This document shows positions 46,688 to 51,099 of a stretch of DNA of 51,099 bases, one piece after another. Below the pieces are notes generated by a model. The model was not told the origin of the DNA, did not search any database, and was given only the letters and a program-made list of their open reading frames with translations. Location of the stretch: the NCBI RefSeq assembly GCF_030452765.1, contig NZ_JAKDLO010000006.1, forward strand, positions 1 to 51,099, read 5' to 3'. Positions within the stretch are counted from its first letter, which is position 1, and the number at the start of each line of letters is the position of its first letter. A program made the translations under genes and the position numbers. The stretch is from Intrasporangium sp. GTDB lineage: Bacteria > Actinomycetota > Actinomycetes > Actinomycetales > Dermatophilaceae.

Positions 46688-46863
46688 CGCTGATACCTCC
46701 TGCCCGTGCGGTCAATCTGCCCGACCGCGGCAGTCGCGGTCGGGATACAACGCGGCAGTTCGGCAACGTGAAGCCTCTCCACGGTCGCACATCGGGGCAG
46801 CGTCCGCACGCGGGAGCGCGGGCCACTGTGCTAGAAACGGGCACAACCGAAGGGGGCCTCACC

Positions 46864-48009
46864 GTGGACCTGCTCAGCATCGGCATCGTCGCGACGTCGC
46901 GCAAACCCGACGAGCACCGCCTCCCCATCCACCCGGCGCAGGTCTCCCGGATAGACGCCGATCTGCAGCCCCAGGTCTGGCTCGAGACCGGCTATGGGGA
47001 GCCCTTCGGCGTCACCGACGCGGACCTCGCACCGTATGTGGCGGGGCTGTGCTCGCGTAACGAGCTCGCCGACCGGTGCGACGTCGTCATGCTGCCCAAG
47101 CCGCTTCCCGCCGACCTCGCCGACCTGCGCGACGGGCAGATCCTCTGGGGCTGGCCGCACTGCGTCCAGGACGCCGAGATCAGCCAGCTCGCCATCGACA
47201 AGCGGCTGACCCTCATCGCGTTCGAGGCGATGAACCACTGGAACGCCGACGGGTCCTACGGGCTGCACGTGCTGCACAAGAACAACGAGATCGCCGGCTA
47301 CGCCTCGGTGCTGCACGCCCTCACGCTCGTCGGCTCGACCGGGCACTACGGCCGGCCGCTCACGGCGGCTGTCCTCGGCTTCGGGGCGACGTCACGCGGG
47401 GCGGTCACCGCGCTCGGTTCCCTCGGCATCACCGAGGTCGACGTGCTCACCCAGCGCGACCCGAGCGCGGTCGCGGCGCCGATCCACTCGGCGGTGATGA
47501 GCCGCTTCGAGCCGGGTCGGCGCGACGGTACCGAAGGCGTCGTGGTCCGGCCGCACGGTGAGGTCGCGCTGCCAGAGTTCCTCGCCGGCCACGACCTCAT
47601 CGTCAACTGTGTCCTGCAGGACCCGAACAACCCGATGATGTTCCTCACCGATCAGGATCTGCCCAGCCTCGCTCCGGGCACCCTCGTCGTCGACGTCTCG
47701 TGCGACGCGGGGATGGGCTTCACGTGGGCACGGCCGACGAGCTTCGCCGAGCCCATGTTCACCGTCGGCGACCGCGTCCGGTACTACGCCGTCGACCACA
47801 GCCCCTCCTACCTGTGGAACTCCTCGACCTGGGAGATCAGCCAGGCCCTGCTGCCCTACCTGGGCACGGTGCTGGCCGGCCCCGACGCGTGGGCAGCCGA
47901 CCCGACGGTCAGCCGTGCCATCGAGATCCAGGACGGCGTCATCCGCAACGCGGACATCCTTGCGTTCCAGTCCCGCTCGCCCGAGTACCCGCACCCGGTC
48001 ACCCGATAG
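46864..48009 (+). CDS. N5-(carboxyethyl)ornithine synthase / alanine-dehydrogenase-family enzyme
   Basis: NAD(P)-dependent amino-acid dehydrogenase-like protein of 381 aa with the alanine dehydrogenase/transhydrogenase fold. The N-terminal half includes RLPIHPAQVSRI, ETGYGEPFG, LWGWPHCVQD and HKNNEIAGYASVLHALTL, very close in pattern to lactococcal N5-(carboxyethyl)ornithine synthase. The Rossmann motif is AAVLGFGATSRGAV at about residues 163-176. It could make an opine-like or alanine-derived amino acid. GTG 46864 follows AAGGGGG; the longer frame extends into the divergent promoter region. A 34-bp palindrome follows the stop. The true substrate is unproved. Confidence 0.8.
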   Translation: MDLLSIGIVATSRKPDEHRLPIHPAQVSRIDADLQPQVWLETGYGEPFGVTDADLAPYVAGLCSRNELADRCDVVMLPKPLPADLADLRDGQILWGWPHCVQDAEISQLAIDKRLTLIAFEAMNHWNADGSYGLHVLHKNNEIAGYASVLHALTLVGSTGHYGRPLTAAVLGFGATSRGAVTALGSLGITEVDVLTQRDPSAVAAPIHSAVMSRFEPGRRDGTEGVVVRPHGEVALPEFLAGHDLIVNCVLQDPNNPMMFLTDQDLPSLAPGTLVVDVSCDAGMGFTWARPTSFAEPMFTVGDRVRYYAVDHSPSYLWNSSTWEISQALLPYLGTVLAGPDAWAADPTVSRAIEIQDGVIRNADILAFQSRSPEYPHPVTR

Positions 48010-48043
48010 CCCGCGAACCCGACTGCGCCACCAGCCCAACAGC

Positions 48044-48077
48044 AGGTATGCCGCTCAGCCGGCTGAGCGGCATACCT
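48044..48077 (+). terminator. 34-bp perfect palindrome, probable terminator
   Basis: Two 17-bp arms are perfectly complementary with no spacer (centre GCC/GGC at 48060/48061). It begins 35 bp after the dehydrogenase stop. There is no T-tract after it, but actinobacterial terminators often lack one. The 12-mer GCTGAGCGGCAT in its right arm also occurs alone at 13891-13902, so it may be a family of dispersed palindromes. Confidence 0.7.
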
Positions 48078-48108
48078 TCAGGTGGATGGATGGCGGCGAC
48101 GCAACTCG

Positions 48109-48570
48109 CTACAGCTCTCGTCGGCTCTGCACGTCGAGCTTCGTGAAGATGTTGTGCAGGTGGGAACCCCACCGTCTTGGGCGTGATGAACAGCTCTGCT
48201 CCCACGCGCCGCGCTCGGACCCGGTCCAGCCAACGCACGGGCCGCAAGCGGCCTCGACCGTGGCGCCGTCCCAGTCCCCCAGCAGGCCGCGCACCCGGGC
48301 GCGCAGGACGTGGGTGCGGCTCTCGAAGGTCGACGGTTGCCACACCGAGGCGAGCTGCACGCGGATGTCGAGATCGGCGAGGGCGTCACGGAGGTCGCCG
48401 GCGTAGAGACGCAGCATCCCGCGGACGGCGACCAGGTCTGCTCCCCACGGCGTCACCAGGTGGGCCGGCGCTCGGGCGGCCAGCAGGGCGGTCGCCTCGT
48501 CGATCCGGCCCGTCTGCCACAGGGAGAGGGCCGTGGTCGTGAGGATGTCGGTGGCGAGCTCCGGGTCGTC
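48109..48570 (-). pseudogene. Remnant of a LAL-type LuxR regulator
   Basis: Minus-strand reading gives a helical-repeat segment (ELATDILTTTALSLWQTGRID, DLVAVRGMLRLYAGDLRDAL, RTHVLRARVRGLLGDW) as in the middle of large ATP-binding LuxR regulators. It then jumps directly to part of the C-terminal LuxR helix-turn-helix: ELFITPKTVG in one frame and HLHNIFTKLDVQSRREL in the next. One extra C near 48166 explains the frame change. The N-terminal ATPase, the region between the repeats and the DNA-binding domain, and the last residues are all missing. The gene is dead. Confidence 0.75.
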
Positions 48571-48808
48571 GCAGGACCGACTGTGGCCAGTACTTTCAGC
48601 GCCGGTGGCGGGATCCCCAAGGATCGACGGCACCGTGCACAGTGCTCCAGATGCTCGGGTGGCTGGCCGAGGTGGCACTGCCCCCTGCCGCCAGGGTGGT
48701 CCGGACCGTGGCGCTCTCGGCTGGGCAAGAAGATGAGCAAGCCGTTCTACGACATCGAGGGCAGCCTGTACTCGACCCGGGAGAACGCTACGGTCAGGTA
48801 GCGCCCAC
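48571..48808. other. Non-coding stretch downstream of the hydrolase gene
   Basis: No supportable gene. A short plus-strand reading ending at 48801 (MSKPFYDIEGSLYS and eight more residues from ATG 48733) looks protein-like but has no recognisable relative, and may be a fragment. Confidence 0.4.
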
Positions 48809-49621
48809 TCAGTCCCGCGCGAGGAACTCGACCGCGGCCTGCTTGAAGGCACGGGCCGACACCGCGTTGACGTGCGTGCGGCCGGGCAGGGTGAGTACCT
48901 CGACCGTCGGGACGAGCTTCTCGAGAAGAGGGAGCGAGTCCACCAGGTCGTCCTTCTCGCCCGACACCAGGAGCACGGGCTGGGACGGCACCGCGGTGGC
49001 CGCGTCGTACGGCTCCTGCTTGACCGCGGCGACCAGATGCAGCAGCGTCTGCGCGGGCGAGCCGGGCGAGGTCTGCATCATCGTGACGAGCGCTGCGGTG
49101 GAGGCATCCTCGACCGGCGTCCCGTCCGCGAGGAAGCGCTGCGCGGCGGCGAGGTCGAGCTGGGCGAGCGGGTCGTCGTGGCTCGGGCCGCCCAGCACGA
49201 TGCGCCGTACAGTCTCCGGGTGGGCCGAGCCGAGCTCCCACGCCAGTCGCGAGCCCAGCGAGTAGCCGACGACGTCGAGGCCGCTCACCGGGTCACCGTT
49301 CGCGATCGGCCGGGCGCCCGCGTCGGTCGCGATGCGCAGCAGCGCGCTGCGGATCCGGCTCGGCGCGTAGGCCGCGACATCCTCGGGGGCCGGGCTCCGG
49401 CCGTGACCGGGCAGGTCGACGGCGATGACGCGACGGCCCGCCGAGAGCAGTGCCGTGAACCACCCGGTCTGCTCCCAGGTGAGCTTGACCGACGAGCCGA
49501 AGCCGTGGACGAGCAGGACCGGCGGCAGGGCAGCCGGGGTCTCGGGCTCGGCGACGACCACGACGAGGCCGTGCTCGACCCGCACCACGGATCGTCCTGT
49601 CGTCGCCGCGGCCTCAGTCAT
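48809..49621 (-). CDS. Alpha/beta hydrolase (AcoC C-terminal-like acyltransferase candidate)
   Basis: Single-domain hydrolase-fold protein of 270 aa. The oxyanion strand is LLVHGFGSS, the nucleophile elbow is GYSLGS (Ser), a candidate acid lies in VSGEKDDLVD, and the catalytic His is in GRTHVN. It follows the lipoyl-domain gene with an 8-bp overlap (ATGACTGA), and ATG 49621 was chosen for this reason; ATG 49636 is possible. In acetoin dehydrogenase systems the E2 subunit AcoC is a lipoyl domain fused to exactly this type of hydrolase, so the two genes here may be a split AcoC. A general esterase role is the alternative. Confidence 0.82.
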   Translation of the reverse strand: MTEAAATTGRSVVRVEHGLVVVVAEPETPAALPPVLLVHGFGSSVKLTWEQTGWFTALLSAGRRVIAVDLPGHGRSPAPEDVAAYAPSRIRSALLRIATDAGARPIANGDPVSGLDVVGYSLGSRLAWELGSAHPETVRRIVLGGPSHDDPLAQLDLAAAQRFLADGTPVEDASTAALVTMMQTSPGSPAQTLLHLVAAVKQEPYDAATAVPSQPVLLVSGEKDDLVDSLPLLEKLVPTVEVLTLPGRTHVNAVSARAFKQAAVEFLARD

Positions 49622-49943
49622 CGTCGAGGTTGGCACTCAGGCGGACCCGCCGCTTCGGTGCGCCCTCGGCCGGGACGGTCCCGACGATCCCGGCGGTGTC
49701 GTCGGCGACCTCGAAGACGACGAGCGGGTCGCCGACCTTGATGACCTCGCCGGGGGCGCCATACGTCTTCTTGACGACGCCGGCCTGCGGTGAGGGCAGC
49801 TCGAGGGTCGACTTCGTCGTCTCGACCTCGACCATCGGTTGGTTGCGTTCGACCTGGTCGCCCTCGGCGACGAGCCAGTCGAGGATGGTTGCCTCGATGA
49901 GGCCTTCGCCGAGATCGGGCAGGGGGAAGGACAGCTCAGCCAC
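49614..49943 (-). CDS. Stand-alone lipoyl-domain protein (2-oxoacid dehydrogenase E2-like)
   Basis: Protein of 109 aa consisting of one biotinyl/lipoyl domain plus a short basic tail. It starts FPLPDLGEGLIEATILDWLVAEGD and the lipoylated Lys is in VEVETTKSTLELPS (residue about 43). No peripheral-subunit-binding domain and no catalytic acyltransferase core follow, whereas a full E2 is at least 350 aa. GTG 49943 overlaps the E1-beta stop by 8 bp (GTGGCTGA). It probably shuttles acyl groups between E1 and the adjacent hydrolase-fold protein. Confidence 0.9.
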   Translation of the reverse strand: MAELSFPLPDLGEGLIEATILDWLVAEGDQVERNQPMVEVETTKSTLELPSPQAGVVKKTYGAPGEVIKVGDPLVVFEVADDTAGIVGTVPAEGAPKRRVRLSANLDDD

Positions 49944-51096
49944 GCTGGTACTCCAATACTCGCTGGATGCCGAACAGGATGCGGTCGACGTTGGGGACGT
50001 ACTCATCCTCCAGGTCACCGGAGGGGTACGGCACGTCGAAGCCAGTGACACGCTCGACCGGGGCCTTGAGGGTGCCGAAGCAGCGCTCGGTGATCAGCTG
50101 GGCGACCTCGGCGCCGAGGCCGGCGGTGAGCGGCGCCTCGTGCACGACGACGGCGCGGCGGGTCTTCGAGATGGATGCAGCGAGGGTGTCCGCGTCGATG
50201 GGCTTGAGCCAGCGCAGGTCGAGCACCTCGATGTCGACGCCGTCCTCGGCGGCGAGCTCGGCCACCTGGAGGCACCGTGCGACCATGGCGCCCCACGCGA
50301 CGAGCGTCAGGTGGCGACCTTCGCGGGCGATCCGCGCTCCCCATGGGGTCGCGCCGTCCGCGGAGTCGGCAGGCTTGATGCCTTCGGACTCGGCGCCCTC
50401 GGACTCGGTGACGACCGGGCCCCTCTGCCAGTAGCGCGACTTGGGCTCCATGAAGATGACCGGGTCGTTCATCCGGACCGCAGTCTTGAGCAGCGTGTAG
50501 GCCTGCTGTGGGTCGGCAGGGGAGACGACCTTTAGCCCGGGGACGTGGGCGAACACCGCCTCGAGGCTCTCGCCGTGCATCTCCGGGGCCCGTATGCCGC
50601 CGAAGCTCGGGACGCGCAGCGTCACCGGCATCGGCAGCGCGCCGCGCGAGCGGTAGTGCATGCGGCCCAGCTGCGTGACGATCTGGTTCATGGCCGGGTA
50701 GCTGAAGCCGTCGAACTGGACCTCGGGGACGGGCCGGAAGCCGGCCATGGCGAGCCCGATCGACATCCCGAGGATGCCTGACTCGGCCAGCGGGGTGTCG
50801 AATACCCGGTCGGAACCATGGGCGGCGGCGAGGCCGTTCGTGACGCGGAAGACGCCGCCGAGGGTGCCCACGTCCTCACCGAGTGCGAGGACGTTCTCGT
50901 CCTCGGCGAGCAGCTCGTCGAGGGCGAGGTTGAGGGCGCCCTGCAGCGACAGGTTGCGCGCCTCGGCGGGCACGGCGTCGGTCGGGGAGGCCGAGGTGGC
51001 GGGGGTCATGGCTTCGGGGGTCACTGTGTCTGGTGTCATGGCCTTGGGTGTCATCGCGTCTGGTGTCATCGCGTCTGGGGTCAGGGTCTCAGGCAT
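49936..51096 (-). CDS. 2-oxoacid dehydrogenase E1 component, beta subunit
   Basis: Thiamin-diphosphate-dependent dehydrogenase beta subunit, 386 aa with the start shown. The core begins NLSLQGALNLALDELLAEDENVLALGEDVG and includes DTPLAESGILGMSIGLAMAG, MHYRSRG and the C-terminal transketolase domain with LRWLKPIDADTLAASI. It works with an alpha subunit expected beyond the right window edge. The first 35 residues consist of five or six imperfect repeats of MTPDA, each offering an in-frame ATG, so the true start may be anywhere from 51096 to about 51000. Substrate may be pyruvate, branched-chain 2-oxoacids or acetoin. Confidence 0.92.
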   Translation of the reverse strand: MPETLTPDAMTPDAMTPKAMTPDTVTPEAMTPATSASPTDAVPAEARNLSLQGALNLALDELLAEDENVLALGEDVGTLGGVFRVTNGLAAAHGSDRVFDTPLAESGILGMSIGLAMAGFRPVPEVQFDGFSYPAMNQIVTQLGRMHYRSRGALPMPVTLRVPSFGGIRAPEMHGESLEAVFAHVPGLKVVSPADPQQAYTLLKTAVRMNDPVIFMEPKSRYWQRGPVVTESEGAESEGIKPADSADGATPWGARIAREGRHLTLVAWGAMVARCLQVAELAAEDGVDIEVLDLRWLKPIDADTLAASISKTRRAVVVHEAPLTAGLGAEVAQLITERCFGTLKAPVERVTGFDVPYPSGDLEDEYVPNVDRILFGIQRVLEYQRG

Positions 51097-51099
51097 GCT

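Noticed and set aside
44598-46928. 776-aa minus-strand open frame overlapping the OPT transporter
   Set aside because: It is a frame-shifted shadow rich in Arg, Gly and His; the OPT protein in the neighbouring frame has clear family motifs and a ribosome-binding site.
1-51099. CRISPR arrays, tRNA, rRNA and intact insertion sequences
   Set aside because: No regularly spaced repeats, no cloverleaf-like sequence, no rRNA-like stretch and no transposase motif were seen on reading both strands.

Overview
The window is one contiguous piece of a high-GC actinobacterial chromosome. GTG starts are frequent, adjacent genes commonly overlap by 4 bp (ATGA or GTGA), and the gene content suits Micrococcales. 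An Intrasporangiaceae-like host is my best guess, but it is inference only. No rRNA, tRNA or CRISPR array was seen. About 40 genes are supportable.

Left flank (1-13.2 kb): ordinary chromosomal genes. These are a NatAB-like ABC exporter, a HAD phosphatase, an alpha/beta-hydrolase-like protein, a YCII protein with its partner ECF sigma factor, a uracil-DNA-glycosylase-fold protein, an amidohydrolase, an AAA ATPase, and a minus-strand OpuC/ProU-type osmoprotectant ABC importer (permease, CBS-domain ATPase, permease, lipoprotein). The next 0.8 kb holds a broken toxin-antitoxin remnant and a 45-bp hairpin repeat. A second copy of that repeat lies 31 kb away, just past the other end of the biosynthetic cluster.

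Centre (13.9-44.4 kb): a complete-looking nonribosomal peptide gene cluster. Five acyl-modifying genes come first: a KAS III-like enzyme, an acyl carrier protein, a KAS III-like partner lacking the catalytic Cys, an acyl-CoA-dehydrogenase C-terminal-like protein and an acyl-CoA dehydrogenase. They probably build or load an acyl starter. SbnB- and SbnA-like enzymes would supply L-2,3-diaminopropionate. NRPS 1 reads C-A-T-E-C-T and its second module has no adenylation domain. NRPS 2 reads C-A(Gly-like)-T-C-A(Phe-like)-T-TE and then continues in frame into a complete six-helix ABC-2 exporter permease. The matching DrrA-like ATPase is encoded 2.7 kb downstream, beside an MbtH protein and a Sfp-type phosphopantetheinyl transferase. 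An MMPL transporter, a LuxR-type two-component system, a SARP activator and a SAM methyltransferase complete the cluster. The predicted product is an acylated tetrapeptide, roughly acyl-D-(basic residue)-X-Gly-Phe-like. The biosynthetic enzyme appears covalently tied to its own exporter.

Regulation can be read from the DNA. Four promoters in the cluster (before the acyl-starter genes, sbnB-sbnA-NRPS, mbtH-ABC-PPTase and the methyltransferase) carry three or four heptamer direct repeats at an 11-bp period. In each, the last repeat ends 9 nt before a -10-like hexamer. This is the classical SARP operator layout, so the cluster-encoded SARP probably activates all four operons. A separate 24-bp element is shared by the MMPL promoter region and the response-regulator/kinase divergent region.

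Right flank (44.4-51.1 kb): an OPT-family oligopeptide transporter, an N5-(carboxyethyl)ornithine synthase/alanine-dehydrogenase-like enzyme followed by a 34-bp perfect palindrome, the wreck of a LAL-type LuxR regulator, and a 2-oxoacid (possibly acetoin) dehydrogenase operon. In that operon the lipoyl domain and an alpha/beta hydrolase are separate, overlapping genes instead of one AcoC-like protein.
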